64,000 bases of DNA, taken from the NCBI RefSeq assembly GCF_025643255.1, contig NZ_CP087112.1, positions 2,480,001 to 2,544,000 of the forward strand, given 5' to 3'. This document shows, in pieces, positions 37,065 through 47,349 of this stretch. The translations under genes were made by a program, and so were the position numbers. The notes beneath the pieces are model-generated. The model saw only the letters and a list, made by a program, of their open reading frames with translations, was not told the origin of the DNA and searched no databases. This DNA is from Halomonas sp. 7T (GTDB lineage: Bacteria > Pseudomonadota > Gammaproteobacteria > Pseudomonadales > Halomonadaceae). Each line of letters starts with the position of its first letter. The first letter of the stretch is position 1.

Positions 37065-37090
37065 CTACGCCCGCTGGTTAGCGGGCGTAG
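37065..37090 (-). terminator. Terminator of the malic enzyme gene
   Basis: CTACGCCCGC (37065-37074) pairs with GCGGGCGTAG (37081-37090), loop 6 nt. On the minus strand the stem is followed by TTGTTTTTAGGG, a good T-tract. It lies 35 bp past the malic enzyme stop and may also stop tesB transcripts. Confidence 0.85.
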
Positions 37091-37124
37091 GCTTAACGCG
37101 TATAGCGCAGCAGCTTACGGTTAC

Positions 37125-38396
37125 TTAGTTGCCGTAAACATCGTTAATGGTTTTCAGCGGGTAGTGAGCCGGGTAAGGCTTACGCGCCACACCGGAATCA
37201 ACGGCTGCCTGGGCGACAGCAGAGGAAATACGCGCTAGCAGGCGAATATCCACCGGTGTGGGAATAATGTACTCACGACCAAAGCTCATTTCAGTGCGCT
37301 CGTAGGCATCCAATACTTCCTGGGGTACCGGCTCGCGGGCCAGGTCTTTCAGAGCGTGCACGGCAGCCAGCTTCATCGCTTCGTTAATACGCGTAGCGCG
37401 AACATCCAAGGCGCCGCGGAAAATAAACGGGAAGCCCAGCACGTTGTTTACTTGGTTGGGGTAGTCTGAGCGGCCAGTGGCCATAATCACATCTGGCCGT
37501 GCTTCGCGGGCAACGTCCGGGTGAATTTCCGGATCAGGGTTGGTGCAAGCAAAAATAACCGGGTCGGCGGCCATTTTCTTCACCTGCTCGGCGGAGAGTA
37601 AGCCAGGCCCAGAAAGACCGATAAACACATCAGCCCCGTCGATAGCATCATCTAGCGTGCGCATATCAGTGTCGAGGGCAAACTCAGCCTTATACTCATT
37701 GATACCGTCGCGGTGAGTGTGGATAACCCCACGACGATCCAGCATGACTAAGTTCTCTTTTTTGGCACCACAGGATACCAACAACCGCATACAGGCAATC
37801 GCAGCGGCACCTGCACCCATGCAAACGATCTTCACGTTATCAATCGACTTGCCCGCGATATCTAAGGCATTCAGCATGCCCGCCGCAGTCACAATCGCAG
37901 TACCGTGCTGATCATCATGGAAAACAGGAATGTTACAGCGCTCGATCAAGGCCTTTTCGATCTCAAAGCACTCCGGCGCTTTGATATCTTCCAGGTTAAT
38001 GCCACCCCAGGTATCGGCAATACGGGCAACCGTATCAATAAACGCCTGCGGGCTTTCGGCATCGACTTCGATATCAACAGAGTTAATACCAGCAAAGCAC
38101 TTAAACAGCACGCCCTTGCCTTCCATTACCGGCTTACTCGCCAGCGGCCCAAGATTCCCCAGACCCAATATCGCAGTACCGTCGGAAATAACGGCGACGA
38201 GATTCCCTTTACCGGTATAGCGGTACGCATTTTCCGCATCGCGGGCAATTTCACGCACCGGCTCAGCAACGCCCGGGCTGTACGCCAGCGCCAGATCCCG
38301 TGCCGTCGCGGTCGGTTTAGTTAACTCCACAGAAAGCTTACCGGGAATCGGTTTAGCGTGATAATCCAGAGCCGCTTGCTTGTTTGCATCCGTCAT
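37125..38396 (-). CDS. maeB: NAD(P)-dependent malic enzyme, short form
   Basis: This enzyme decarboxylates malate to pyruvate with NAD(P)+. The 423-residue protein has only the malic enzyme domains (SVELTKPTATARDLALAYSPGVAEP region, LGLGNLGPLASKPVMEGK, HDDQHGTAIV, GAGAAAIACMRLL nucleotide loop). The C-terminal phosphotransacetylase-like domain of E. coli MaeB (759 residues) is absent, as in Pseudomonas. The name maeB is used for the domain family; cofactor preference is not shown by the sequence. A candidate promoter lies at 38438-38464. Confidence 0.9.
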   Translation of the reverse strand: MTDANKQAALDYHAKPIPGKLSVELTKPTATARDLALAYSPGVAEPVREIARDAENAYRYTGKGNLVAVISDGTAILGLGNLGPLASKPVMEGKGVLFKCFAGINSVDIEVDAESPQAFIDTVARIADTWGGINLEDIKAPECFEIEKALIERCNIPVFHDDQHGTAIVTAAGMLNALDIAGKSIDNVKIVCMGAGAAAIACMRLLVSCGAKKENLVMLDRRGVIHTHRDGINEYKAEFALDTDMRTLDDAIDGADVFIGLSGPGLLSAEQVKKMAADPVIFACTNPDPEIHPDVAREARPDVIMATGRSDYPNQVNNVLGFPFIFRGALDVRATRINEAMKLAAVHALKDLAREPVPQEVLDAYERTEMSFGREYIIPTPVDIRLLARISSAVAQAAVDSGVARKPYPAHYPLKTINDVYGN

Positions 38397-38654
38397 GGTC
38401 AGGGTCCAATTAGCCTAAAGTAGTTAAGTCACTTCAGAATATAGAAAAAACCCAAGGGTCTCAAGCGCATAGTCAACCTGCCGGGAAAACGGCCGTTTTA
38501 GCGAATTTTAACTCACGTTCGAAACTTTTATCAGCCATTTGCTGCAACTTATACATCAGGCAACCAGCCATAAAGGTTTACTTATTGATGCACCGCAGCA
38601 TCTCAATGACCTTTTTGCGCGCCTCATCACTACCATCTTTTTAACAGCCAACAA
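38397..38654. other. Non-coding region upstream of the malic enzyme gene
   Basis: About 260 bp between the rpmE terminator and the malic enzyme start hold no ORF I can support. The region is AT-rich, carries a candidate promoter near 38438-38464, and a short palindromic stretch AACGGCCGTT (38490-38499). Confidence 0.4.
38438..38464 (-). promoter_or_regulatory. Candidate promoter of the malic enzyme gene
   Basis: On the minus strand TTGAGA (38464-38459) and TATATT (38443-38438) are separated by 15 bp, slightly short of optimal. The -10 lies about 42 bp before the start codon. Confidence 0.35.
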
Positions 38655-38682
38655 AAAAGCCCACGCCAAGGCGTGGGCTTTT
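38655..38682 (-). terminator. Terminator of rpmE
   Basis: A perfect 13-bp stem, AAAAGCCCACGCC (38655-38667) with GGCGTGGGCTTTT (38670-38682) and a 2-nt loop, ends on the minus strand in TTTTTTG. It lies about 45 bp past the rpmE stop. Confidence 0.9.
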
Positions 38683-38726
38683 GCGCAAAGCACATAACGT
38701 GCCTGCGAAGCGCAAATCCGTTAGGA

Positions 38727-38942
38727 TTAGCCGCGCTTAACAGCAGCACCAAAGCGCTTGTTGAAGCGCTCTACACGGCCACCAGTGGTCGCTTGCTTCT
38801 GCTTGCCGGTATAGAACGGGTGGCAGTTGGAGCACACGTCCAGAGAGAAGTCCTGACCAGAGGTAGAACCAACCTGGAAGTTTGCACCGCAAGAACAAGT
38901 AGCGGTGACCGTGTTGTAATTCGGGTGGATACCTTGTTTCAT
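38727..38942 (-). CDS. rpmE: 50S ribosomal protein L31, zinc-binding form
   Basis: L31 is a small protein of the large ribosomal subunit near the subunit bridge. ATG 38942 with GAGG 6 bp upstream gives 71 residues starting MKQGIHPNY, the family N-terminus; the longer ORF from 38990 is rejected. Cysteines C16, C18, C37 and C40 (CSC and CSNC) are all present, so this is the zinc-containing C+ type, which is replaced by a C- paralogue under zinc limitation in some bacteria. Monocistronic, divergent from priA. Confidence 0.97.
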   Translation of the reverse strand: MKQGIHPNYNTVTATCSCGANFQVGSTSGQDFSLDVCSNCHPFYTGKQKQATTGGRVERFNKRFGAAVKRG

Positions 38943-39086
38943 CTTGAGCCTCATGAGCGGTATGCCGCCACCTGATCCGTTGCCAGGCACCGCATACGGG
39001 TGTGAAAAACTACTAACCGGTTAGTCGCTCGATCCGATAGATTCAAAGCGGCCGCGCATTTTAGCAAACTTAACGCCGGAGGCCAA

Positions 39087-41348
39087 TTGCCCGATTCTGT
39101 TTCTTATCAGGGAGGCTCACAAAAGCCACCTCAAGCCTCCTGCTGCCAGGTGCTTAAAGTTGCCCTGCCATCTCCCTTGCGACGCTTATTTGATTATCTA
39201 CCCGGCCGCGAAACGCCAACATCCGGCTGGCAGCCGGGGTTAAGAGTGCGCGTACCCTTTGGTCACCGAAACGTCGTTGGCGTTGTTGTGGCACTCGCCA
39301 CTGACAGCGAACTACCGCGCGCGCAGCTGCGTACGATTAGTGACGTACTGGATGACGCGCCGCTGCCCAACGACTGGCAGTGGCTGTGCCACTTTACCGC
39401 TCGTTACTACCAGCACAGCCTGGGCGACACCATGCAACTTGCGATGCCCGCCAGGCTGCGCCAAGGCCACTCTATGGCCGGGCGAACGCAAACGCTGTGG
39501 CTTCCCATCGAAACGCCTGATGCATCCCCCCTGCAGCGCGCGCCTAAACAAGCCGAGCTTTATGCCCTACTTCGCCAGCATCCGCACGGCCTGGCCGCGC
39601 GCGCAATCAGCGCCCATGGCTTTACCCGCGACCAGCTGTTAGCGCTGCAAAAAAAAGGCTTTACCCACGCTGAAGAGCGGATTTTAACGGCCCCCAAACC
39701 GACGGGCGGTAGCCTGCTGGCCTCGCCCTCACTGCCGCTGAACCGTGAGCAAGCCGCCTGCCTTGCGGCACTGCATGAAAAACTCGACAGCTATCACCCA
39801 TGCTTGTTAGAAGGTGTCACCGGTAGCGGCAAAACCGAAATTTATCTACAGCTCATCGAAGCGCTGGCCGCCAAAGGGAAGCAGTCTTTAGTGCTGGTAC
39901 CGGAAATCGGCCTAACGCCGCAAACCCTAGCGCGCTTTAGAAGCCGCTTTCGCGTGCCGGTGGTGGCACTGCACTCCGGGTTAACGGACCCCGAGCGCCT
40001 GGATGTTTGGGAAGCCGCCGCCAGCGGCCGGGCATTGGTCATCATTGGCACCCGCTCAGCGATTTTCACCCCGCTCGCCAATCCGGGGGTGATTATCGTC
40101 GATGAGGAGCATGATGGTTCTTATAAACAGCACGACGGCCTGCGCTACCACGCCCGCGACCTCGCCGTTGCCAGGGCACATTACCACGATATTCCGCTGC
40201 TGCTGGGCAGCGCCACCCCTTCGCTTGAGAGCTTACAGCAGGCGCTTTGCGGCACGTATCGTCATTTGCGGCTGACCCAACGTCCCAGCCGCCACCCACC
40301 TGCCAAGTTAGAGCTTATTGACCTACGCCACCAGCGCCGTCAGGGCGGGCTACTGCCAGGCGCCATCAAAGCCATCAAGAGCACCCTTAATGCAGGTAAG
40401 CAGGTACTGGTCTTTATTAATCGTCGAGGCTTCGCACCCACGCTTGCCTGCCACGCCTGCGGCTGGATAGCCGATTGCCACCAGTGCGACGCCCGTATGA
40501 CGCTGCACCGCCAGCCACCGCTGCTGGCCTGCCACCACTGCGATAGCCGCCGCGCACTGCCGGACGCTTGCCCAGAGTGCGGCAGCGGCGACCTGCGCGC
40601 ACTAGGCAGCGGCACCGAACGTACCGAGGAAACCCTGCAAGGGCTTTTCCCAAGCGTTACCGTTCACCGCATTGATCGCGACAGCACGCGTAAAAAAGAG
40701 AGCTTTGAGCAGATACTTAAAGAGATTCAGCGCGGAGAGCCTTGCCTGTTAGTGGGTACCCAGATGCTCGCCAAAGGCCACCACCTTCCCCATGTCACCC
40801 TCGTGGTCGTGGTCAATGCAGATGGCGGCCTTTATGCCGCTGACTTCCGCGCTCTGGAACACAGCGCTCAACTACTGGAACAGGTTGCCGGTCGTGCTGG
40901 TCGCGCCGCTCACCCGGGTCGGGTGTTAGTTCAAACCCTGCACCCGGATGACCCACACTTGGGCCAACTTGCCGAACACGGCTACAGCGCATTGGCACGC
41001 AGTCTGCTAGAAGAGCGCCGCATCGCTAAGCTGCCACCGTTCTGCTTTATGGCGCTACTGCGCTTTGAGAGCCCTAAAGAAGAGGCGGCCCTTGCCTTGG
41101 CGCAACAGGCTACCCAGGCACTTCGCCAGTGGTTAAAGGAAGCAGAGGTGCCGGTACGCTGTTTAGGCCCAGTGCCCGCCCCTATGGAGCGGCGCCAAAA
41201 CCGTTACCACCTTCACGTAATGCTGGCGGCCGATAAACGCAGCCAGCGGCACGCCGCTGCCAACTGGCTGGTACAGTGGCTTGAAGCTAACCGCGAGGCG
41301 CGTAAAGTACGCTGGTCGATTGATATCGATCCGCAAACCCTCGCTTAA
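39087..41348 (+). CDS. priA: Primosomal replication protein N' (PriA helicase)
   Basis: PriA recognises stalled forks and reloads the replicative helicase. The 753-residue protein has the N-terminal DNA-binding domain (VALPSPLRRLFDYLPG), Walker A GVTGSGKTE at about 243-251, the DEEHDGSYKQ Walker B box, eight zinc-ligand cysteines in four CxxC/CxxxC-type pairs between about 450 and 510 (CHACGW, CHQCD, CHHCDS, CPECGS) and motifs V-VI (GTQMLAKGHH, QVAGRAGRA). The start is TTG 39087, supported by GGAGG just upstream and a family-like N-terminus shortly after. Divergent from rpmE, as in Pseudomonas. Confidence 0.96.
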   Translation: MPDSVSYQGGSQKPPQASCCQVLKVALPSPLRRLFDYLPGRETPTSGWQPGLRVRVPFGHRNVVGVVVALATDSELPRAQLRTISDVLDDAPLPNDWQWLCHFTARYYQHSLGDTMQLAMPARLRQGHSMAGRTQTLWLPIETPDASPLQRAPKQAELYALLRQHPHGLAARAISAHGFTRDQLLALQKKGFTHAEERILTAPKPTGGSLLASPSLPLNREQAACLAALHEKLDSYHPCLLEGVTGSGKTEIYLQLIEALAAKGKQSLVLVPEIGLTPQTLARFRSRFRVPVVALHSGLTDPERLDVWEAAASGRALVIIGTRSAIFTPLANPGVIIVDEEHDGSYKQHDGLRYHARDLAVARAHYHDIPLLLGSATPSLESLQQALCGTYRHLRLTQRPSRHPPAKLELIDLRHQRRQGGLLPGAIKAIKSTLNAGKQVLVFINRRGFAPTLACHACGWIADCHQCDARMTLHRQPPLLACHHCDSRRALPDACPECGSGDLRALGSGTERTEETLQGLFPSVTVHRIDRDSTRKKESFEQILKEIQRGEPCLLVGTQMLAKGHHLPHVTLVVVVNADGGLYAADFRALEHSAQLLEQVAGRAGRAAHPGRVLVQTLHPDDPHLGQLAEHGYSALARSLLEERRIAKLPPFCFMALLRFESPKEEAALALAQQATQALRQWLKEAEVPVRCLGPVPAPMERRQNRYHLHVMLAADKRSQRHAAANWLVQWLEANREARKVRWSIDIDPQTLA

Positions 41349-41491
41349 CAGCGCCGCACCCGTTACCGTCTGCGCTACCCTACTCAGCAATACGGCTTTG
41401 AAACTGCGCGCCAATTGCCGATAATGGCCGCCTTGACGCCGCAAAACTGCGCGCATGCACACGCCGCGATCGACGACACCCGGATATTTAA

Positions 41492-43177
41492 ATGAAAGAT
41501 ACGATTATTTCTCTGCTCGAAGGCGCGGTAGACGCGCTTAAGCACCAAGGCGTGCTGCCCAATGATTTAACGCCCGCGATCAAAGTGGACCCCACCAAAG
41601 ATAAAGCCCACGGCGACTACGCCACTAATTTGGCGCTGATGCTGGCCAAGCCCGCAGGCATGAAGCCCCGCGAGCTGGCCGACACCCTGGTGGCAGCCCT
41701 GCCCGCCAGCGACGCGATTCAAAAAACCGAGATTGCAGGCCCTGGGTTTATCAACTTTTTCGCCGCCGCCGATGCCGCTGCGCAAATCGTCGCCCAAGCG
41801 CTGGATAGCGGCGACGCCTTTGGCCGCAGCCTGATTGGTAAAGGCGAAAAAGTGCAGGTGGAGTTTGTTTCCGCCAACCCCACTGGCCCGCTGCATGTGG
41901 GCCACGGCCGGGGGGCAGCGATTGGCGACTGCCTATGCCGCTTGCTCGAAGCGACGGGTTATGACGTGACCCGTGAGTTCTACTACAACGACGCGGGCGC
42001 CCAGATCAAAAACCTCGCGCTTTCCGTGCAGGCGCGCGCGAAAGGGCTAGGGCCTGATGATGCTAGCTGGCCGGCAGACGGCTACCGTGGCGAGTACATT
42101 ACCGATGTGGCCAACGACTACATGGCCGGTAAAACCGTCACCGCCGACGACCGTGAAGTCACCGCCAAAGGCGATGCGAATGACTTGGACGCCATCCAGG
42201 CCTTTGCCGTTGCCTGGCTGCGTCGGGAGCAGGATCTAGACCTCAAAGCCTTCGGCGTTGAATTTGACGTCTACTTCTTAGAATCATCGCTTTATGAAGA
42301 TGGCAAAGTCGACGCCACCGTCGAGAAACTGGTCGCCAACGGCCACACTTATGAAGAAGATGGCGCCATGTGGCTGCGCACCACCGACTTTGGCGACGAC
42401 AAAGACCGCGTCATGCGCAAGCGCGAAGGGGGCTATACCTACTTTCTGCCCGATGTGGCCTACCACCTCAACAAGTGGCAGCGCGGCTTTAAAACTGTGA
42501 TTAACGAGCAAGGTGCTGATCACCACTCCACCGTCACCCGTGTACGCGCTGGCCTGCAAGCCCTGGAAGTGGGGATACCTAAGGGCTGGCCCGACTACGT
42601 ACTGCATCAGATGGTCATGGTGACTCGCTCAGGCGTTGAGGTAAAACTCTCCAAGCGCGCCGGTAGCTATGTGACGGTGCGCGACCTGATTGATGAAGTA
42701 GGCCGCGATGCCACGCGCTTCTTCTTGGCGGCGCGCAAAGCTGATTCACAGCTGACGTTTGATATCGACCTCGCCCGCTCCCAGTCAAATGACAACCCGG
42801 TTTACTACATCCAGTACGCCCATGCCCGTGTGTGCAGCATGCTGCGCAAAGCCGAAGATGCAGGTCAGCCTTTTGATCATGGCCTCGCCATGGCTAACTT
42901 AGCGCTACTGGATAGCGACCAGGAGAAAGCCGTTCTTAACCGCCTGGCTCGCTACCCGGAAGTAGTTGAAAACGCCTCTAAAAATCGCGAGCCTCAGCAA
43001 GTCGCTCAATACCTGCTGGATTTAGCCGGTGACTTCCACACCTGCTACAACGCCGTCAAAGTGATGGTGGATGACGACACCCTGCGCAACACGCGCTTAG
43101 CGCTTGGCTTAGCCACTCGCCAAGTGCTGCGGAACGGGCTTGATCTCATGGGGGTTAGCGCCCCAGAGGAGATGTAA
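41492..43177 (+). CDS. argS: Arginyl-tRNA synthetase
   Basis: ArgS charges tRNA-Arg. The 561-residue class I synthetase shows the Arg-tRS specific N-terminal Add1 domain, the HIGH-equivalent motif in [13 protein letters not shown], a KMSKS-equivalent [11 protein letters not shown], and the C-terminal anticodon-binding DALR-type end ([21 protein letters not shown]). Length is typical. It is followed after 3 bp by the SPOR protein gene, so both are one transcript. The 143-bp gap to priA has no recognised element. Confidence 0.97.
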   Translation: MKDTIISLLEGAVDALKHQGVLPNDLTPAIKVDPTKDKAHGDYATNLALMLAKPAGMKPRELADTLVAALPASDAIQKTEIAGPGFINFFAAADAAAQIVAQALDSGDAFGRSLIGKGEKVQVEFVSANPTGPLHVGHGRGAAIGDCLCRLLEATGYDVTREFYYNDAGAQIKNLALSVQARAKGLGPDDASWPADGYRGEYITDVANDYMAGKTVTADDREVTAKGDANDLDAIQAFAVAWLRREQDLDLKAFGVEFDVYFLESSLYEDGKVDATVEKLVANGHTYEEDGAMWLRTTDFGDDKDRVMRKREGGYTYFLPDVAYHLNKWQRGFKTVINEQGADHHSTVTRVRAGLQALEVGIPKGWPDYVLHQMVMVTRSGVEVKLSKRAGSYVTVRDLIDEVGRDATRFFLAARKADSQLTFDIDLARSQSNDNPVYYIQYAHARVCSMLRKAEDAGQPFDHGLAMANLALLDSDQEKAVLNRLARYPEVVENASKNREPQQVAQYLLDLAGDFHTCYNAVKVMVDDDTLRNTRLALGLATRQVLRNGLDLMGVSAPEEM

Positions 43178-43180
43178 ACA

Positions 43181-43903
43181 ATGGCAAGCCCACGCAAAAA
43201 GCCTACTCGCCGTGGCGCCACCACGCAGCGCAAGCCTGCCCGTCGTGGTGGCGGGTGGCGCGTCCCCGGCTGGCTGTGGGGGCTAGCTGGGGTGGCCGTC
43301 GGTTTTTTCCTAGCGCAGCACCAACACGGCACCGCCCCCTGGCAGGAGCCGAGCACCACCCCGCCTCAAGCGACCGTGCTCCCCAAGCCGCCGGGAAGCG
43401 ATGAACGCAGTGCCGCCCGCCAAACAGAGAGCGCAGCAGAACCCTCAATGCCTACTTTTGAGTTCTATACACTGCTGCCTGAAACCGAGGTCATTGCGCC
43501 CGGAGTCACACTCCCCTCTACGGTGACGCGACCAGACGTTAGCGAACAGTCTGCCGACAGCGCCACGGACAGCAGCGCCAGTAACGACCCCATCGCACAG
43601 GTTATCGCGGCTAATACGCGCCCCAGCGACCAAGCGGCGGCGGTTCAGCAGGTGCCCGCTAGCGCAGCCAACCGCTACATGCTCCAGGCGGCGTCATTCC
43701 GTGAATTTAGCGATGCCGAGCAGCTGCGCAGCCGCCTGCGTAACTTGAGCCTGCTGGCGCAAATCAGCGAAGTGCAGGCCGGGGGCGACACCTGGCACCG
43801 CGTCCAAGTCGGCCCCTATGAAGATACTCGGGAACTAAACCGCGCTCAGGATTTGATGAGCACTCAAGGTATTGAGCCGCTGCTGATTCAACTGCAAAAC
43901 TAG
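43181..43903 (+). CDS. SPOR domain protein (FtsN-like)
   Basis: A 240-residue single-pass inner membrane protein. The first 27 residues are very basic (RKKPTRRGATTQRKPARRGG), followed by a membrane span (WLWGLAGVAVGFFLA, about 30-45), a Pro/Ser/Ala-rich periplasmic linker and a SPOR domain of about 70 residues at the C-terminus (YMLQAASFREFSDAEQLRSRL to TQGIEPLLI). SPOR domains bind denuded septal peptidoglycan. The argS-SPOR-hslV order matches P. aeruginosa PA5051-PA5053. It may act as FtsN or as a division-site accessory; the sequence does not decide. Confidence 0.88.
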   Translation: MASPRKKPTRRGATTQRKPARRGGGWRVPGWLWGLAGVAVGFFLAQHQHGTAPWQEPSTTPPQATVLPKPPGSDERSAARQTESAAEPSMPTFEFYTLLPETEVIAPGVTLPSTVTRPDVSEQSADSATDSSASNDPIAQVIAANTRPSDQAAAVQQVPASAANRYMLQAASFREFSDAEQLRSRLRNLSLLAQISEVQAGGDTWHRVQVGPYEDTRELNRAQDLMSTQGIEPLLIQLQN

Positions 43904-43955
43904 CGGTCGCGGCGCCTCAAAACGACCCAAACACGCTTTATCTAACGGCTTTATC

Positions 43956-43997
43956 ATGCGGGCGGTTGATTTTTTATCTGCCGCCCGCATTTTGTTG
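43956..43997 (+). terminator. Terminator between the SPOR gene and hslV
   Basis: ATGCGGGCGG (43956-43965) pairs with CCGCCCGCAT (43981-43990) across a 15-nt loop, followed by TTTGTTGG. It ends the argS-SPOR transcript, so hslVU must have its own promoter in the next 75 bp. Confidence 0.7.
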
Positions 43998-44074
43998 GGA
44001 ATCGCTTTTTGTGCGGCCGCTGTAGCCGGCCCATCAGTCATCGGGAGCACGCCTCCCCCCAAGGAGTTATCTCC

Positions 44075-44608
44075 ATGACCACGATTGTTTCCGTACGCCG
44101 CGGTAACCACGTTGCACTCGCTGGCGACGGCCAGGTTTCGTTGGGTAATACCGTTATGAAAGGCAATGCCAGCAAAGTACGCCGCCTCTACCGCGGCAAA
44201 GTGCTGGCAGGGTTTGCCGGTGGCACCGCTGATGCGTTTACGCTGTTTGAGCGTTTTGAAGCACAGTTAGAAAAGTACCAAGGCCACCTCACCAAAGCCG
44301 CCGTTGAGCTTGCCAAAGATTGGCGCACCGACCGCGCACTGCGCCGCCTTGAAGCGCTGTTGGCCGTCGCCGACCACAGCGCCTCGCTGATCATTACCGG
44401 CAACGGCGATGTCGTCGAACCTGAGCGCGGCATTATTGCGATTGGCTCTGGCGGTAACTACGCCCAAGCCAGCGCCCGGGCGCTGCTCGAAAACACTGAG
44501 CTTTCCGCCCGCGAAATTACCGAAAAATCCCTGCAAATCGCCGGTGACATCTGCGTATTTACCAATCATCACGTGACGCTTGAAGAGCTGAACATCAACG
44601 ACCGTTGA
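44075..44608 (+). CDS. hslV: ATP-dependent protease subunit HslV
   Basis: HslV is the proteasome-like peptidase chamber of the HslUV protease. ATG 44075 is set by AAGGAG 8 bp upstream and by the N-terminus [11 protein letters not shown], in which the catalytic Thr is T2 after Met removal. It is 177 residues, the family length. Motifs [15 protein letters not shown] and [15 protein letters not shown] are intact. It precedes hslU by 10 bp in the standard two-gene heat-shock unit. I did not see a convincing sigma-32 promoter upstream. Confidence 0.97.
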   Translation: MTTIVSVRRGNHVALAGDGQVSLGNTVMKGNASKVRRLYRGKVLAGFAGGTADAFTLFERFEAQLEKYQGHLTKAAVELAKDWRTDRALRRLEALLAVADHSASLIITGNGDVVEPERGIIAIGSGGNYAQASARALLENTELSAREITEKSLQIAGDICVFTNHHVTLEELNINDR

Positions 44609-44618
44609 GGCCAACTTT

Positions 44619-45941
44619 ATGACCCAGATGACACCCCGCGAAATTGTTCACGCCCTGGATCAATACATTATTGGCCAGCAAGACGCTAAACGCGCCGTCG
44701 CCATCGCGCTGCGTAACCGCTGGCGTCGCATGCAGCTCGATGACGACCTGCGCCCCGAAGTGACGCCCAAAAACATTCTAATGATTGGCCCTACCGGCGT
44801 GGGTAAAACCGAAATCGCCCGCCGCTTGGCCAAGTTGGCGCGCGCGCCGTTCATCAAAGTAGAAGCCACTAAGTTCACTGAGGTGGGCTACGTGGGCCGC
44901 GACGTTGAGTCGATTATTCGCGACCTAATGGAAGCCGCCATTAAAATGGTGCGCGAGTACGCCAAAGAAGAAGTCGGCCATCGCGCCGAAGACGCCGCCG
45001 AAGACCGCGTACTCGATGCGCTGCTGCCGCCGCCCCGCGGTCAGGAAGATAAACCTCGCGAAGATAGCGGCACTCGCCAAACCTTCCGTAAAAAGCTGCG
45101 TGAAGGCCAGCTTGACGATAAAGAGATCGACATTGAGGTCTCCTCCCAGGGCCAGGGCATCGACATCATGACCCCGCCGGGCATGGAAGAGATGACCAGC
45201 CAGCTGCAGAGCCTGTTCTCCAATATGGGCCAGCAAAAACGCGAGCAGCGCCGTGTGACGGTGAAAGAAGCGCTGGTACTGCTGCGCGACGAAGAAGCCA
45301 GCAAACTGGTCAACGAAGAAGAGATTAAAGCCCGCGCCGTTGAAGCCGTTGAACAGCACGGCATTGTGTTCCTGGATGAGATTGACAAAGTCGCCAAGGG
45401 CAGCGGCCAGTCCAGCGGCGGCGAAGTCTCCCGCGAAGGCGTACAGCGCGACCTGCTGCCGCTGATTGAAGGCTCTACCGTTTCTACCAAGTACGGCATG
45501 GTAAAAACCGATCACATTCTATTTATTGCCTCCGGTGCTTTCCACCTGTCGCGCCCTTCAGACTTGATTCCTGAGCTGCAGGGACGCCTGCCGATTCGCG
45601 TTGAGCTAGACGCGCTGACACCGGGCGACTTCCAGCGGATTCTCACCGAGCCATCCGCTTCGCTGACCAAGCAGTATCAAGCGCTACTGGCGACGGAAGG
45701 ACTGGATATCGAGTTCACGCCAGACGGTATCGAACGCATTGCCGAGATTTCGTGGCAGGTCAACGAAGGTACCGAAAATATCGGCGCGCGCCGCCTGCAC
45801 ACCGTGTTGGAACGCTTGCTGGAAGAAGCCTCGTTTAAAGGTGGCGACATGGATAGCCCCCTGGTCATCGATGCTGATTACGTCAATGCCCAGCTAGGCG
45901 AACTGGCGGTCGACGAAGACCTGTCGCGCTATATTCTGTAA
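44619..45941 (+). CDS. hslU: ATP-dependent protease ATPase subunit HslU
   Basis: HslU is the AAA+ unfoldase that feeds substrates to HslV. The 440-residue protein has Walker [10 protein letters not shown] (K63), the inserted I-domain (about 110-240, rich in Glu and Gln), Walker [10 protein letters not shown], sensor 1 in FIASGAF and the second [15 protein letters not shown] sensor 2 region. The C-terminal LSRYIL tail that inserts into HslV is present. It starts 10 bp after hslV and is followed by an intrinsic terminator. Confidence 0.97.
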   Translation: MTQMTPREIVHALDQYIIGQQDAKRAVAIALRNRWRRMQLDDDLRPEVTPKNILMIGPTGVGKTEIARRLAKLARAPFIKVEATKFTEVGYVGRDVESIIRDLMEAAIKMVREYAKEEVGHRAEDAAEDRVLDALLPPPRGQEDKPREDSGTRQTFRKKLREGQLDDKEIDIEVSSQGQGIDIMTPPGMEEMTSQLQSLFSNMGQQKREQRRVTVKEALVLLRDEEASKLVNEEEIKARAVEAVEQHGIVFLDEIDKVAKGSGQSSGGEVSREGVQRDLLPLIEGSTVSTKYGMVKTDHILFIASGAFHLSRPSDLIPELQGRLPIRVELDALTPGDFQRILTEPSASLTKQYQALLATEGLDIEFTPDGIERIAEISWQVNEGTENIGARRLHTVLERLLEEASFKGGDMDSPLVIDADYVNAQLGELAVDEDLSRYIL

Positions 45942-45982
45942 GCGCTACTCTCTGTAAGCGATACAATTAAAATAGCCACCGG

Positions 45983-46017
45983 CAGCTTGCTCGCGTTTCC
46001 GCGGGCAGGCTGTTTTT
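45983..46017 (+). terminator. Terminator of hslVU
   Basis: A 13-bp stem with two G-T pairs (45983-45995 with 46000-46012, loop TTTC) is followed by TTTTT. It lies about 40 bp past the hslU stop. Confidence 0.85.
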
Positions 46018-46047
46018 GCTACTTATCGTCACGAGGTCTCCGTATTC

Positions 46048-46431
46048 ATGAACGCTCCAACGCCCATACGAGTGCACTACCATAAGCAGGCCCGCGAGCT
46101 GGAGCTTGGTTATGCTAACGGCGAAAACTACCGCCTCCCGGTCGAATTTTTACGGGTCTACTCCCCCTCGGCTGAAGTGCGCGGCCACGGCGGCGACACA
46201 GCGGTGCTTCAAGTTGGCAAAAAGGATGTTGGCCTACAAAACATTACCCAAGCGGGTAATTACGCGCTGAAGCTACACTTTGACGACGGGCATGATAGCG
46301 GCCTTTACAGCTGGAACTACCTGTTTGACCTTGCCCAGCATCAGGATGCCTACTGGCAAAACTACCTCCAGCGATTAGAGGAAGCAGGCGCCTCCCGCGA
46401 ACCAGCCAGCATCCAATTTAAACAGCTGTGA
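46048..46431 (+). CDS. DUF971 family protein (GBBH-like N-terminal domain)
   Basis: A 127-residue protein of the DUF971 family, whose fold matches the N-terminal domain of gamma-butyrobetaine hydroxylase. Typical segments are LELGYANGENYRLPVEFLRVYSPSAEV, NITQAGNYALKLHFDDGHDSGLYSW and YWQNYLQRLEEAG. Homologues occur after hslVU in Pseudomonas (PA5055). No cysteine or histidine clusters suggest a metal site. The role is unknown; some relatives have been linked to iron-sulfur assembly, which is not supported by anything seen here. Confidence 0.85.
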   Translation: MNAPTPIRVHYHKQARELELGYANGENYRLPVEFLRVYSPSAEVRGHGGDTAVLQVGKKDVGLQNITQAGNYALKLHFDDGHDSGLYSWNYLFDLAQHQDAYWQNYLQRLEEAGASREPASIQFKQL

Positions 46432-46553
46432 CGCTGCGCCCCAGGTGAAGCGCAGACAAATTGGGGCAGAGAAGGCTACAATATCGCCAATCTTTTTAAT
46501 GCGACGACCACTCGGTCGATTATTACCGCCTCGAACTCGGGAGCTACCGCCCC

Positions 46554-47309
46554 ATGAGCCCCACGGATAAACGCACGACCCACTTTGGCTACCAAGAAGT
46601 GCCCGTTGACGAGAAAGCCTCTCGCGTGGCCGACGTGTTTCACTCGGTTGCCGCTCGTTACGATGTGATGAATGACCTGATGTCCATGGGCATTCACCGC
46701 GTTTGGAAGCGCCTCACCATTGAGCGCGCAGGCGTTCGCCCTGGCCATCAGGTCTTGGATATTGCTGGCGGCACCGGCGATTTAACGCTTAAGTTTTCAC
46801 GCTTAGTTGGCCCTAGCGGCAAAGTCGTGCTCGCGGATATCAACGCTTCCATGCTAAAAGTAGGCCGCGACAAGCTGATGGATAACGGCGTTGGCGGTAA
46901 CGTTGAGTACGTTCAGGCGAATGCCGAGTGCCTGCCGTTTCCTGATAACAGCTTTGACTGCATTACCATTGCCTTTGGCCTGCGTAACGTCACCGATAAA
47001 GACGCTGCGCTTCGCTCCATGGCGCGGGTACTGAAACCCGGCGGCCGGTTATTAGTGCTTGAGTTTTCCAAACCCAGCAACCCGCTGCTTTCCAAAGCCT
47101 ACGACGAGTACTCCTTCCGCCTGTTACCCAAAATGGGCGAGCTAGTAGCAGGCGACGGCGAAAGCTACCGCTATCTAGCGGAGTCAATCCGCATGCATCC
47201 AGACCAGGAAACCCTGAAAGGGATGATGGAAGCCGCAGGCCTTGAACGGGTTGAATATACCAACCTGACCGGTGGTATTGTTGCCCTTCACCGTGGCATC
47301 AAATTATGA
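46554..47309 (+). CDS. ubiE: Ubiquinone/menaquinone biosynthesis C-methyltransferase
   Basis: UbiE methylates the C2 position of the quinone ring with SAM. The 251-residue protein has the SAM-binding [14 protein letters not shown] loop, [13 protein letters not shown], the [21 protein letters not shown]biE signature and [13 protein letters not shown]. It is full length. A TACAAT -10-like box is at 46477-46482. The next gene ubiJ starts 40 bp downstream, so ubiE-ubiJ-ubiB form one unit. In many Pseudomonas a PHA cluster separates DUF971 from ubiE; it is absent here. Confidence 0.96.
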   Translation: MSPTDKRTTHFGYQEVPVDEKASRVADVFHSVAARYDVMNDLMSMGIHRVWKRLTIERAGVRPGHQVLDIAGGTGDLTLKFSRLVGPSGKVVLADINASMLKVGRDKLMDNGVGGNVEYVQANAECLPFPDNSFDCITIAFGLRNVTDKDAALRSMARVLKPGGRLLVLEFSKPSNPLLSKAYDEYSFRLLPKMGELVAGDGESYRYLAESIRMHPDQETLKGMMEAAGLERVEYTNLTGGIVALHRGIKL

Positions 47310-47349
47310 AGTCACTGTAAACCATGATGTTACTGAACAAGAGGTCAGC

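Noticed and set aside
38578..38643. Minus-strand 20-codon stretch reading KDGSDEARKKVIEMLRCINK between rpmE and the malic enzyme gene
   Set aside because: It looks protein-like and could be the tail of a decayed gene, but a stop lies immediately before it and there is no start or flanking similarity; too short to support.
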